Shown in pieces: positions 11,525 to 23,087 of a stretch of 54,897 nucleotides of DNA (its first letter is position 1; each line of letters starts with the position of its first letter). A model generated the notes under the pieces. The model made no database searches, was not told where the DNA came from, and saw only the letters and a list, made by a program, of their open reading frames with translations. A program made the position numbers and the translations under genes. Source of the DNA: Amphimedon queenslandica (taxonomy: Eukaryota > Porifera > Demospongiae > Haplosclerida > Niphatidae); the NCBI RefSeq assembly GCF_000090795.2, contig NW_003546502.1, positions 85,550 through 140,446 of the forward strand, written 5' to 3'.

Positions 11525-12061
11525 CAGACATGGGGTCAATTACATTAAAATGTACTCTATTACAATTACTTTTACTAGAAAATTTTTGATATTATATTAC
11601 TATTACATTACTTGACTAAACTTAAGTATTTATAATATATCACTATTACTTGACAATCAATTCCTATTACTATTACTATTACTTTATTACTGTAATTGGA
11701 TTATATTACGATTACTTTTACGTGAAGGTACATGTACATAAATAAAAGCTTTTTGAAACAAAAAAATGCTCCTACACATGACTAAGCAACTTGAATAGAC
11801 TTGGGTGTGCCACAAAGTTCCTCCCGACAGTGGTACTGACAAACTGACGCTTAGTGATTTCTATGAACTGTCAAGTGCAGCGTGCATGTAATCAACACCT
11901 ATTATATCATAATTTCTATTACAATTACTATTACTCAGAGTCTGTTTCATATTACTATTACTATTACAATGGATTTGGTTTCTGTTATATTACTATTACA
12001 CAAATATTTGTAATCATTACTATTACTATTACTATTACTATTGCATATTACCCCATGTCTG
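11525..12061. mobile_element. hAT-type nonautonomous element with ATTACT-repeat interior
   Basis: Starts CAGACATGGGGTCAATTAC and ends CCCCATGTCTG, an inverted match of 11 bp or more. Flanking octamers CTGGTTTG (11517-11524) and CTGGTTTA (12062-12069) agree at 7 of 8, fitting the 8 bp target duplication of hAT elements. The interior is not coding. It is degenerate ATTACT/TTACTA repeat, the same letters that lie just inside the left terminus. Confidence 0.8.
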
Positions 12062-12565
12062 CTGGTTTATAGTGTAAATGTGAACTTTCCTCATTTACTC
12101 ACTTTGCCCACTTGATTGTGCACATGGGTGGCTTAAGTTGCGTAAGTGCTCATTAAGTGGACTTGTCCTTTGATAAATTTGTCTCTTACCTATTTTACAA
12201 GCTCTCCAGCATTTGTTTTGCAACAGTAAAACACCACTTTCTTTTGCTTTAAAATTAGGAAAGATTTCAAATTTCAAGTCTGTGTCATCCTAGTACAGCA
12301 TACATGCATGTGTGACAGGGAAATGTTATCTGTTTCTAGTCAAACTGCTGAATTTAAGTATAGTTAATATTACGAAATAATTTTGAGGAGTGTGAGGTAG
12401 GAATATTGACTTTAAGAAGTATATCATTGTTACTCTTACTTTAATTATAAAAGATGAATTACACATTGACCTATTGTTAACTAAGTGTCCCTATTGTCTT
12501 TTTAGTTTTTTTGTTATTGTTTTTAAAATATCTATCTCCTTTCTTTTTTCTGTAGTTATCTTTCA

Positions 12566-15500
12566 ATGGCTGAGTGCAATTTCAGCGACACCACCAGCAA
12601 CATTTTTGTAAGTGAAAGAATAATATATTACATGATGTAATATTAGGAGCTGTCTAATGGCCCTAAGGGTTGCTAACAGCAACTTGGTGACAAAAGACAG
12701 AATAATATGCATTGAAATTTTTTGCCACATTCCAAATAGATACAGTACACCAGTTTATTTCCATGGCTTGCAAATCTTGCATTTCTAAGATTTTGTTGAA
12801 TTAATTTTTGAAAATAGATTGCAGACTGCAGCATGTGGCAATAGAAATGCAGAATTTCGCGGTGGAAAAAAATTTCACAACAGAGTAAGGAACTGTGAAA
12901 TTTGCAAAAATATTTCTCCATAATAATAAACCGGTACATGGTATTTGGGTGTGGGACACAGCTACCTCTTAAAATAGCAGACAGGGAGAAACAAATGCCT
13001 TGTTAAAGGCATTTGCATTGTAATTTTTGGGTATTTATTTTATGGTGAGATTATGATAGCCTGATCATGATAATGTTTTCCTACTCCCATTGTGTAACAA
13101 ATTTATTCACAGAGTTATGAGTTTTCTAAAAATATGTTACTCTTGTTGGTGGGGGTGGCTAAGATTCATGTCACAGGAGGCAAAAATGTAGACAAATCCT
13201 TCCCCTATTGGGATCATTAGCTTTCATAATTCTAAGCATGCAACTGCAAGAAAAAGTCTTGTACCACAAGTAGGACAATCTTCTTCTTTGGTACTTTGTC
13301 TTGTAGTGCTGGGCGATAGTACTACTATCACTATCACGATCGATAGTTACAAAACTATCACGATTTTGAATACTATCGCGATTTCACTCAAGTATTTGAC
13401 CTCAAATTAATAATGATTATAATAAAAGTAGAATAAGTTGTATAGATGTAGCTAATTGTTTAGATGATAAAGTTAAGAGATTTTGACAGAAAAAAGCAAC
13501 TACTGAACTGTATATGGCTGCAGAAGTATCATAACAATAACCTAAAATAGCCCCACACTGTCTAGTTGACTCAGTAAGTGGCAAAAGCTGTCCTTTAAAA
13601 CTTAGAAGAAGCCATCTTAGTGTTACACAAACTGTCTGACCACATGTTTGTACAACTGTGCATGCACATTAGATAACAGTGGTATTTGATAGTAAGGCAA
13701 TTTAATATCACAATGGTGATAGTTCTGTACTGTCACGATAGTGATGACTATCAATACTGTCGCCCAGCTCTATTGTCTTGCAGTTGCAGACATTTAAATT
13801 ACTACTATAATTTTTACATTATAAGGCATTAGAACAAAGGTCATTTACTCCTATAAAGGAATGGGTTTGGCATCATTTCCACCTCTTGTGACATGACTAT
13901 CGATACTGTTGCCCAGCTCTATTGTCTTGCATTTAAATTGCTGCTATAATTTTTGCATTATAAGGCATTAGAATAAAGGGTCATTTACTCCTATAAAGGA
14001 ATAAGTTCGGCTTCATTTCCACCTCTTGTGACGTTCCATATAGCCACACCAAACAACAGGAAGTAACATAGAATTATATTGTTACAGACTCGTATCCCTG
14101 TGAATTATTTTTTAGACAATGGAAGTTTAAAGGAATCATTATTATGGTCAGGCAATTATATTAAGACGATAAGATGCACACCAAAAAAATACACTGCAGT
14201 GGCCCCTTGTCACATTTTGGACATTACAAAGCTGTGGATTTTCTTACTTGTCTAATGAAAATAAGGTGCAATGTCATTTCTCAGACAAGAAACTGGCTGG
14301 CCCTATTTATGGAACACTACATTCTCTATTCCTCTTGTGCTCAGTGCCAATAAAAGACTGCATTAAAAAGCCCTTTGTGTTGGGATAAATGTAACACTTA
14401 AGATGCTCACAGCTTCTTTCATGATTAGATCCTTACTTGTCCTGCCTGTGCCATCTTTGTGAAATACGAGGAAGTAGTTGTCACAAGTTTTGAATAGCTT
14501 CAGTGTTTCTGATTGAATGCATTATGCACACATTCTTTGGTGTAGTAATTATCCATGCAATGACTTTTAGGAAGGTCAGACGTTTTGTAACATATGGCTT
14601 CAACAGTTTTCCAATTAACACAACTCATTACATCCTTTTTGTGTGCGTACAAAACAAGCTTGATATATGCATGTACATGTGTATATCTGTAACAAATTCT
14701 TCTGGCTCACAAATTTAGTTTCTCCCTTTGTTTTTTCTTCCTGAAAAGCTGCCTCTGTTGGCACAGGTCTCTTGTGGAATTTCTCTCATTCTCTTGCTAA
14801 CATCACGATCAGCAGCCTGTTAAATACATGTAAGTAGCCTACGTGCTGAAGGTGAGCCCTTGTCCAGAGCCTTTCATGTGCATCATCATGATATAAGCAA
14901 CATACCGGTACATGTATTAACGGCCAGTTTGTTTTTTATCTATTTACAGTCACCTCCCATTTGGGCACATTGACGCTCTGGATTAGTGACCTTCAATTAC
15001 ATGCATCACTCCTAGCCATGTTACAATAATAATAAAGTTGTTGTGACTCATGAAGTGGTAATAGTTCGCAACAATTGATAAATGCAGCCAACGTTATATT
15101 GTATTAAAACCAAATTGTTGCTTTATTTTGATTGTGTAACATTAATTTTACATCCACTTTAAATGGAAACTATCAATATTTTTTTAGGAAGTTGAAAGCA
15201 TTGTAGCCCGGAGGACGGTGGACGGGAAGAATGAATATTTAGTGAAATGGAAGTATCACACAGGGGCAATGTGGACAAAGCTCCATAATTTGCAATGTTT
15301 GGAGGCTATTCTTAATTTTGAATGTTTTAAGGAGAGGGCTGTAGCTAGTAATGAGCTCAAAGCTTGCACAATTACAACTGACGGTCAAGTGTTTATAGAA
15401 TGGTAAGCATAACCCTGCTGCATTATAAATTAAGCTTTTACATTTGTATTTGTGATAATAGGAATAATCCCATTAGCAGTCACTTGCTGAGGCTACCAGT

Positions 15501-18160
15501 AGATGTTGTAGAGAGGGTTCGTTCGTTACTTGAGGTTTGTTTATGTTTCATTATTCCTAGTTCGTGTACATGTATTTTATAGGAAGAAGTGTTTATAAGG
15601 GTGGGAAATTATGATGTTAGGCCCAGTGGTCCTCACCCACCTGGCCTGCTAGAATTGCTTTGTGGGTTTAGAGACCTTCGGCATATGCAAGGCTGTTTAA
15701 AACCAGTCGAATTAGAAATGAAGTATGCCTGTTTCTCAATCTCTTATAATATCACAACATTAATTTTAGGTCCAATACTACAGATTCCGATATAACATTC
15801 AAATATTTTATTACGGCTCTGCAGCAGTTTGTATTTGAGAAGTGTATCTACAATAACTGCGAAGTTACATTGTACTCAAAAGTTGAGCCAATACTCTGGA
15901 TGGCCACTAAGGATATGCCAGGTTATTGCATGAAAAGTGTCCATCTAGTACTAGGCTCAAGCTAAGACCAGGGTTGGGGTCAATTACTTGAGACTTACAA
16001 TTTTGCAAGTTTTGATCTACTTCAAGCACTAATAATTCAGTGCTTTGAATTTGATTATAACAATAAACATAAATGTAAGTAATAATGCTAGTACTGGCAC
16101 TTAAAGCACTTATCAATTTTATGCATTTTAAAGCAACTTAAGCCTTAAATAGTTGATGGCAGTTGTATATTCTAGTTTCTCTAGCCAGACCAGTCTCTAA
16201 CAAGCCAAATTTCGTCGATATTGGCTAGGAGAGAATTCTTCAATTTTATTTGTCACATAAACATGTTCCTAATGTATGTACATTATATATTCGATGCTAT
16301 ATGTACACATATTTGAAAATCCTTATGTACATGGTCTCTTTTGTACGTAAATGTTAAAAAATATTCATAATTTAATTGCATGTAACACAAGCAAAATGTT
16401 TCAAAAAGGAGAATTAAAGATGTATCCTGCACTTGCTCAAATGCACAGCTTACAGCATGGCAATCGTAAAAGAAGTACTTCTTACCATTTAATGTAGCTA
16501 GTGCTTGAAATGATGCTTGAATTGTGCTGATAAGCAATGGTGTTAGGTATGTTTAAGCAATACAAAGTACATGTAGCTTGTACTTATGACTTGAGCCAAA
16601 GAAACTATATGCAACCCTTTGTGCTCCTACATAGACTTAAGTAATATTATAATGATTGTGTTATGACTAAGCCCGGACAACATGTTGTTAGCAACATTTG
16701 TTGTTGCTTTGATCTCTTGCTGCAAAATTAGAACTGATTTCTATTCTTAGCAACATGTTTATTACAAGATCAAAGTAACCTCAGTTGTTGCTAGCAACAT
16801 GTTGCCTGGGGCTTTAAGCAGTCGGAAGTGCATGTATTATATAATGTACGTACATAACAAATATTTTATTTCTGATAATCAAATTTAGTTTCTTTTACAT
16901 GTGTGATAAGTCAAATTAAACTTTACAACTAAAAAAATGTAATCACCATAGCTGGTTACCACTTAATTTTTAGTATAACACTGTTAGTACTGTATATTGA
17001 TCAATACAATATTTGTTTGTGTTTCTTGGTTTTTTCGTGTACGACAAGTTTAGAACCAAATAAGTCATTACAGTACCATTTCCAATGTCATTGATTGTAG
17101 ACAAGTAATAGGATAGGAATTTATTGTGTTTGGCTTCAATATGTGGGTGACTGCATGTATCAGGATTGGGGCTGATAATCGATTGTAATCATTATATATT
17201 TTAACATAATCGTAATCACATTTCAAAATTAAAATAATCGTAATCGTAATTGTAATCACTTTTTGTGAAGTTTCATAATTTTAATCGTATTGTAATCATG
17301 CCCTTAATTACGGCATTCAAATATGTTCATTTAATTGCATATTGATAACAATAACACCTGCATGCATCTAGAGGATCTGTTGAGTGGTTGTTGCCTATCA
17401 AATATTATGTTTAAAAAAACTCATGTTTTTAAGATGCAGTACTGATTTTGGCAGTAATTTTTCATACATTTATATCGTTATATCTAATACAGGCACGTAA
17501 TTGTAATTGTAGTTATAATCATACCAAATGGCAGGGGTGTAATTGTAATTGTGATCACTTTTAATGATGGGTGTGTAATTTGTAATTGTAATCACTATAC
17601 ATGCTGTGCCATGTAATCATAGGTGTAATCATAATCATGAATTTGTAATTGACCCCAACCCTGAGTCATGTATACTTATAGCCAAACTATAATTGTAACT
17701 ATACTGAGTACAAATGTATTTCCATGTACCTTTTCACCTTGAAAAGGGGAGACTTAAATTGGCATACCCTTTTTCTTTAGGTGTAAAAGTGGAATGTGGA
17801 TTCAATGTCAGAGGTACGAAGTACAAAGAGGATATTGTTGTGGTCAGAAAGAACGTCCAGGGAGAGTACATTCCGTTTTTCATAATTGAATTAAAACCTC
17901 TAATTCATAGCGACATTAACGGCTGCTCTTTGCCAGATGTGAATGAATGTCTCCTATATGGAAAATATATCATTGAAAAATATAAGTCAGATGAAATGTC
18001 CTTGTTGTGTGCCCTTACAGATGCGCAATGCTGGCATATTTTTGATTATAATGGTATTGGGATAGATAAGTATTTTCAATTTTCGAATGGGAAGAACTAC
18101 TTTCTCATGCACGGATATCTACGTCAACTGATCCAGTCTAAATTTGATGAGCTTTCGTGA
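12566..18160 (+). CDS. Chromodomain - PD-(D/E)XK nuclease-like protein, six exons
   Basis: Exons: 12566-12607 (ATG start), 15188-15402, 15462-15534, 15583-15722, 15770-15921, 17781-18160 (TGA). All introns are GT-AG and all phases match, giving 333 uninterrupted codons. Residues 14-65 form a chromodomain: F-E-V-E-S-I, then EYLVKWK, with F14 and W35 at two aromatic-cage positions of HP1-type domains and Y37 or H38 near the third; W43 stands where 'TWEP' is usual. The C-terminal half fits a PD-(D/E)XK fold: E212 in KVECGF, D225 in EDIVVV, then E244-L-K246 in FIIELKP, 19 residues apart. The middle is unrecognised. Expected role, by inference only: a nuclease-fold protein tethered to chromatin. 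No family name recognised. The first exon is short and rests on splice phase and on completing the chromodomain. Confidence 0.72.
13304..13772. mobile_element. hAT-type nonautonomous element with perfect 8 bp TSD
   Basis: Begins TAGTGCTGGGCGATAGTA; the inverted right end reads TAGAGCTGGGCGACAGTA. The octamer TTGTCTTG flanks both sides (13296-13303 and 13773-13780). No coding capacity. The subterminal interior repeats the CGATAGT/ACTATCRCGAT motif of its own ends. Confidence 0.88.
13742..14033 (+). repeat. Direct tandem duplication (~145 bp unit)
   Basis: Unit A 13742-13890 and unit B 13891-14033 both run from GACTATC...CCCAGCTC through TTGTCTTGCA to CATTTCCACCTCTTGTGAC. The unit includes the last ~30 bp of the hAT element, its right target duplication and flanking host sequence, so the duplication came after insertion. 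Confidence 0.85.
16670..16813. mobile_element. Small foldback element
   Basis: Left arm AGCCCGGACAACATGTTG and right arm CAACATGTTGCCTGGGGCT form a long imperfect hairpin; TTGCTTTGATCT and AGATCAAAGTAA also pair. Nonautonomous and without coding. Confidence 0.7.
17161..17663. mobile_element. Nonautonomous element with GTAATC-repeat interior
   Basis: Left end CAGGATTGGGGCTGATAATC and right end GTAATTGACCCCAACCCTG are diverged inverted repeats. The interior is degenerate GTAATC/GTAATT. CATGTAT occurs next to both ends (17154-17160 and 17667-17673), a possible imperfect target duplication offset by three bases. Confidence 0.55.
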
Positions 18161-18205
18161 ACATTTCATCCTCATTTCTTCCTTCTCACTCTCTCTTTCC
18201 TCCTC

Positions 18206-18212
18206 TCTCTAC

Positions 18213-18266
<54 letters not shown>

Positions 18267-18303
18267 TTAAACAAGTGACAGAAAGACATTATTATTATTC
18301 TTA

Positions 18304-18349
<46 letters not shown>

Positions 18350-18500
18350 ACAAGTGAAAGAAAGACATTATTATTGTTATTATTATTCTTATTATTATTA
18401 TTGTTATTATTGTTGTTATTCAACAAGTGAAAGAAAAACATTATTATTATTATTATTATCATTATTATTATTATTATTATTGTAATTATTATTATGTCTC
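18206..18500 (+). repeat. (ATT)n microsatellite with interspersed 30 bp spacer
   Basis: Long ATT runs alternate about three times with an AACAAGTGAAAGAAAGACA-like spacer, so a minisatellite of roughly 70-80 bp units has formed on top of the trinucleotide repeat. It starts shortly after the stop of the upstream gene. Confidence 0.9.
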
Positions 18501-18783
18501 TACTCTTGATTGACTGCAATAATTATTGATTAATAATAATTATTGATTTTAAGAAGTATTTTCAATTATCTCCTTAAGCATGTTCAAAATTAATGCTACT
18601 GCCATTACATCATTTTTACTAAATACTGGTACACGATACATGCCCACGAGTTGGAACATGGACCAGGCCTGATACAGGCCTGAATCATTACTGATGATAG
18701 ATGATTGAAACTGGACCGAGAATTTGGAGCAATGCCCTGATCCAATATCGACATATCAGCCAGAATTTATGCTGTATGCCAGG

Positions 18784-19210
18784 CAGGGTTGGGGTCAAGC
18801 ACCCAGATGCTTAAGCACAAGCACTTTGAAAAGGGCTTAAAGCATAATTAAATTTTAATGGCTTCTATGACTAAAGTGCTTAAGCACAAGCACTTTAATG
18901 ATTACAATTGTATTATGAATCTAGATGTCTTTTTTGCTATTCCAAACAACTTCTTCATGAGTGCTAATGCTAACTTACTACACAGTGGTCATGTGTTGGA
19001 TTAGAATATCTGAGACTGTACGTACTCTTTGTGCTACCAACTCAAAATAGTCTGCTTAATGCTTTAATTTAAAATGTGCTTATAAGCAGCAAAGTGCTGA
19101 AGCACAAGCATTTGTGCTTTAATGAGATTAAGTGCTGGAAAGCATTGCAAGCACTTATAAGCACAAGCACTTATGACATAAGTACATATGACATAGCACT
19201 TATTTTTTTA
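18784..19210. repeat. Low-complexity element with AGCACTT-repeat interior, left terminus only
   Basis: Begins CAGGGTTGGGGTCAAGCAC, the same terminus family as 15969, and continues as degenerate AGCACTT/AAGTGCTT repeats to about 19210. No right terminus found before the next element. Confidence 0.55.
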
Positions 19211-19449
19211 TGACATACACTGTCACAATTATTCATTATTAAGGTGTTATATTTTACACTTTAACAGTTAACAATTTTTATTACAACAATATGGTATTTT
19301 AATGACATAACTGATGTATTATCTAATGGTGAATGATACAATCCAAGTGGATGGTAGCCATATAAAAGACTAATCTCGATAATTTCTTTAGTTTGTGAAT
19401 AGTTGACTTCATATGCATGTATATGACTTACAAAACATAAAGTATTGAA

Positions 19450-20490
19450 AGCAATCAAATATAGCTAAGGCGGGGTGAGTATCGCTTAATTGTAGCTCTT
19501 TCCTCTTCTCATTCAGAAATGGATTAATAATATTTGTTACATATCTTTTCATAGTTTCTTCAGGCGACCAATGATTCTGGGAGTGCCATATATCCCACCC
19601 TTCGGGAGATTCAACTTTAGGATGACAACGAGGGGTAGTGCCTTTGAAGATTAACTGTGGACAAAGGTACTCTCCAGTCAAAGTTACTGCAAAAACTCCT
19701 GTTATCTGGCGCTTATCGTCTGAATGAACTATAGGAGTAGTTTTAGCACCCTTTTCATGCATGGTCCAATTACCAGTTGGAATATATTGCAGAGCTGTCT
19801 GGTCCCAATTTAAAACCATGTGTTTAGGGATGTCATTCATTAGGACTTCTGCTATGATGTCAGCTAAAAATTCCCGTCTTCGTTCTTCCAATTGATCTAC
19901 AGTTATTTTTCCCGCATTAGAGCATTTGCGTTTGACAAACCCCATTCTTTGCAGTATCGATTTTCCCCATGATTTTGTAACTTCCACATGACCACCATGC
20001 TCTACAAGGATTGAAGGACACCTTGCTTTTATAATTCCTATTGCAGCTGACATTACTGCATCTGTTGATATAACTCCCCAGTTTTTCGTAAACTCTCAAT
20101 GAAACTTTGCACTGCTTTATCAAGATCATCTCCTAAAAGCAATGGTCTACCTTGACATTTTTTAGGAAGTACTGTTAGACTTTCAGGGTGTTTTGATTAT
20201 AAGGCCTGCAAATACTCATTTCTTAGACGACGAGCAGTAGTTTCAGGTAATGGATCATCCATGATTTTTGTGAAATGTCTCACTGCTCGATCAGGGCCAT
20301 TTTCACAGGCATAGCGACCAATAGCTGCTCTTTCCTCTGATGAATAATTATTGTACTTGCCTCGCTTCCCACATTTTTTCTTTGCTGCTTCAATAGTCTT
20401 CTTCACTTCTTCTTGAGCCCCTTTTTCCTCCTTCGATGACAGTACAGTTTTCTCAACTTTTTTGAAATGTACATGTATTAACAGGTTCAT
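19450..20490 (-). pseudogene. pogo/Tigger-like (DDE_1) transposase, left arm copy, truncated
   Basis: 20490-20197 gives the N-terminal DNA-binding part: a Lys/Glu-rich leader, then KYNNYSSEERAAIGRYACE and ETTARRLRNEYLQAL, a helix-turn-helix-like region; it ends at a TAA that replaces CAA of the sister copy. 20053-19450 gives the DDE core: ILQRMGFVKRKCSNAGK, then MVLNWDQTAL with the first catalytic Asp, DDKRQITGVFAVTLTGEYL, and AIFDCF with the second Asp, where the inverted duplication ends. The third acidic residue and the C-terminus are missing. A one-base loss near 20080 separates the two parts. Confidence 0.87.
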
Positions 20491-20692
20491 ACTTCTTCTT
20501 CAGCTGGGCGCGTGTTTAACTTTCCTCACTGCACTATAGCTATTAGTTAATTAATTGCTTGTAGCCACACCCACTGATTGGAATTAATATTGACAGTTAA
20601 TAATTTGGCGGTATCAGTTTACAACCGCCAATCTGTCAAAATAAAATACGGTATAAATTATTATGGTCACTGAATCTGACCTTTTGGTTAGG

Positions 20693-20895
20693 AGTGTGAG
20701 GTTTCAGTTGTTTCTGTGTGGTTGGTACATTACTTCTAAGGTTTCTACCCATTAACAGCTCAGCAGGATTATAACCAATTTTTAATGGTGTAGAGCAGTA
20801 TGATAATAGAGCTAAATAAGGATCCTTGGACTTTAATAGCCATCTCTTTACAGTCTGTATGGCTCTCTCAGCCCTAATTATTGTTCATCTTAAAA
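20693..20895 (-). pseudogene. Ty3/gypsy integrase fragment, left arm copy
   Basis: Minus-strand frame reading RAERAIQTVKRWLLKSKDPY, then GYNPAELLMGRNLRSNVPT: the end of the integrase core of K02A2.6-like gypsy elements (AVQTVKRL...PAELLMGRRLRTxVP). Only about 60 codons survive and no LTRs are visible. Mirrored at about 22697-22900. Confidence 0.75.
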
Positions 20896-22696
20896 AATTA
20901 AGAAGGTGATCGAAGAATGTTTTCTCTCTTAGTTGATCTAGCATGTTTTTTAACGACATTTTAACTTAATTAAAACTTCCTTGGCCAGGTTTTTAATACT
21001 TACATTAATTTTATTTGAGCTGTTTTCTGCTTGTTTCCACTCTTTATTTAATCACATTAATGCAAATCCTTGTTGTTTTTGATGACTTTGATCCATGTTC
21101 AGGTTCTTGAGCAATGAAGCAATGTACATGTATTTTTTTATTCTCTTCAATAATAGGTTTATCATGTCAATTATCATCAATTGGACAGAGCGAAGTCCCT
21201 TTCAAATTTCTGGAGTGAGTAGTAAAGTTTTGTACAACAAAAATTACATTCATTTTAGTTTTTATAGAATCCTCTGGGTACCGTAACTGCATGTATCTGA
21301 AACAACAGGACAATGCGTAAGTGACCAGTAAGAATATCCTCATTTACAGCCCTATATTATAGAATTGCAGTTCTTTATTATCTTGAAAGTGTAATTTTTG
21401 TATCACAGCCATTTAATTTTGGCATAGTAGTAACTGGGAGATTATTTTCAGTCATTTTGGCAGATTCTTAAAGATGGTTCTTTCTAATTTCTGTATAATA
21501 GGAAAAAATAGCCACTTAATCATTTTGATAGAATTTCATTTTCTAGTACATTGAATTAGTCATGCATGTACCTATATATTATTTGGAGGAGTTGGAACAT
21601 TGTACATGTACACTGCCTTGCTTGCTTGGGCTAAATTTTAATAAGTACAAGTAAATAAAAAACATTAAAAATGGAAAAGTGGTAGGATTGATTCGGAAAA
21701 AGGTAAAGAAACAAGAGGGTACTTGCAAACTGGTGATGTAAGAAATCCTACACCACTGCATGAAAGACGAGGCATCATGTATAGTTCAGTATCAGGTAGT
21801 CTGTGTGGAATTACAATGCTTTCGGGTAATATTCTTCATGCAGTGGTGTAGGATTTCTTACATCACCAGTTTGCAAGTACCCTCTTGTTTCTTTACTTTT
21901 TTCCGAATCAATCCTACCACTTTTCCATTTTTTAATGTTTTTTATTTACTTGTACTTATTAAAATTTAGCCCAAGCAAGCAAGGCAGTGTACATGTACAA
22001 TGTTCCAACTCCTCCAAATAATATATAGGTACATGCATGACTTATTCAATGTACTAGAAAATGAAATTCTATCAAAATGATTAAGTGGCTATTTTTTCCT
22101 ATTATACAGAGATTAGAAAGAACCGTCTTTAAGAATCTGACAAAATGACTGAAATAATCTCCCAGTTACTACTATGCCAAAATTAATACAAAAATTACAC
22201 TTTCAAGATAATAAAGGACTGCAATTCTTTAATATAGAGCTGTAAATGAGGATATTCTTACTGGTCACTTATGCATTGTCCTGTTGTTTCAGATACAGTT
22301 GCGGTACCCAGAGGATTCTATAAAAACAAAAATGAATGTAATTTTTGTTGTACAAAACTTTACTACTCACTCCAGAAATTCGAAAGGGACTTCGCTCTGT
22401 CCAATTGATGATAATTGACATGATAAACCTATTATTGAAGAGAATAAAAAAATACATGTACATTGCTTCATTGCTCAAGAACCTGAACATGGATCAAAGT
22501 CATCAAAAACAACAAGGATTTGCATTAATGTGATTAAATAAAGAGTGGAAACAAGCAGAAAACAGCTCAAATAAAATTAATATAAGTATTAAAAACCTGG
22601 CTAAGGAAGATTTAACTAAGTTACAATGTCGTTAAAAAACATGCTAGATCAACTAAGAGAGAAAACATTCTTCAATCCCCTTCTTAATTTCTTAAA

Positions 22697-22900
22697 ATGA
22701 ACAATAATTAGGGCTGAGAGAGCCATACAGACTGTAAAGAGATTGCTAATAAAGTCCAAGGATCCTTATTTAGCTCTATCATCATACTGCTCTACACCAT
22801 TAAAAATTGGTTATGAACCTGCTGAGCTGTTAATGGGTAGAAACCTTAGAAGTAATGTACCAACCACACAGAAACAACCGAAACCTCACTCCTAACCAAA
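22697..22900 (+). pseudogene. Ty3/gypsy integrase fragment, right arm copy
   Basis: Inverse copy of 20693-20895, reading AERAIQTVKRLLIKSKDPYL and GYEPAELLMGRNLRSNVPT. It ends at a stop after KPHS. Confidence 0.75.
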
Positions 22901-23087
22901 AGAAGGTGAGATTCAGTGATTATAATACACCATATTTTATTTTGGCAGATTGGTGGTTGTAAACTGATACCGCCAAATTATTAACTGTCAATATTAATTC
23001 CAATCAGTGGGTGTGGCTAAAAGCAATTAATTAACTAATAGCTATAGTGCAGTGAGGAAAGTTAAACACGCGCCCAGCTGAAGAAGT

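Larger units (their letters stand above)
12608..15187 (+). other. Intron 1 of the chromodomain-nuclease gene
   Basis: 2.58 kb between donor TTT|GTAAGT and acceptor TTTTTTTAG. It contains a hAT-type element with perfect 8 bp target duplication and a tandem duplication of that element's right end. Confidence 0.6.
15969..17663. repeat. Segment bounded by perfect 19 bp inverted repeats
   Basis: CAGGGTTGGGGTCAATTAC at 15969-15987 and GTAATTGACCCCAACCCTG at 17645-17663 are exact inverse complements. No matching 8 bp flanks were found. The segment may be one old element with insertions, or two related elements, one of them truncated after about 16145 (AGCACTT-type interior). Confidence 0.6.
15922..17780 (+). 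other. Intron 5 of the chromodomain-nuclease gene
   Basis: 1.86 kb, phase 1, donor CAG|GTTATT, acceptor TTTCTTTAG. Filled with nonautonomous elements: termini CAGGGTTGGGGTCAATTAC at 15969 and its exact inverse complement at 17645-17663, a GTAATC-repeat element, and a foldback at 16670-16813. Confidence 0.6.

Noticed and set aside
11854..12072. ORF rich in Tyr and Ile
   Set aside because: It is a translation of the ATTACT repeat inside a nonautonomous element.
17153..17671. 8 bp target duplication for the GTAATC element
   Set aside because: Only CATGTAT is shared and it is offset by three bases on one side, so a true duplication is not supported.
21579..21969. Mirror-image ORFs MQWCRISYITSLQ at the palindrome centre
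   Set aside because: Both are the same AT-rich non-coding arm read from opposite sides; no motif.
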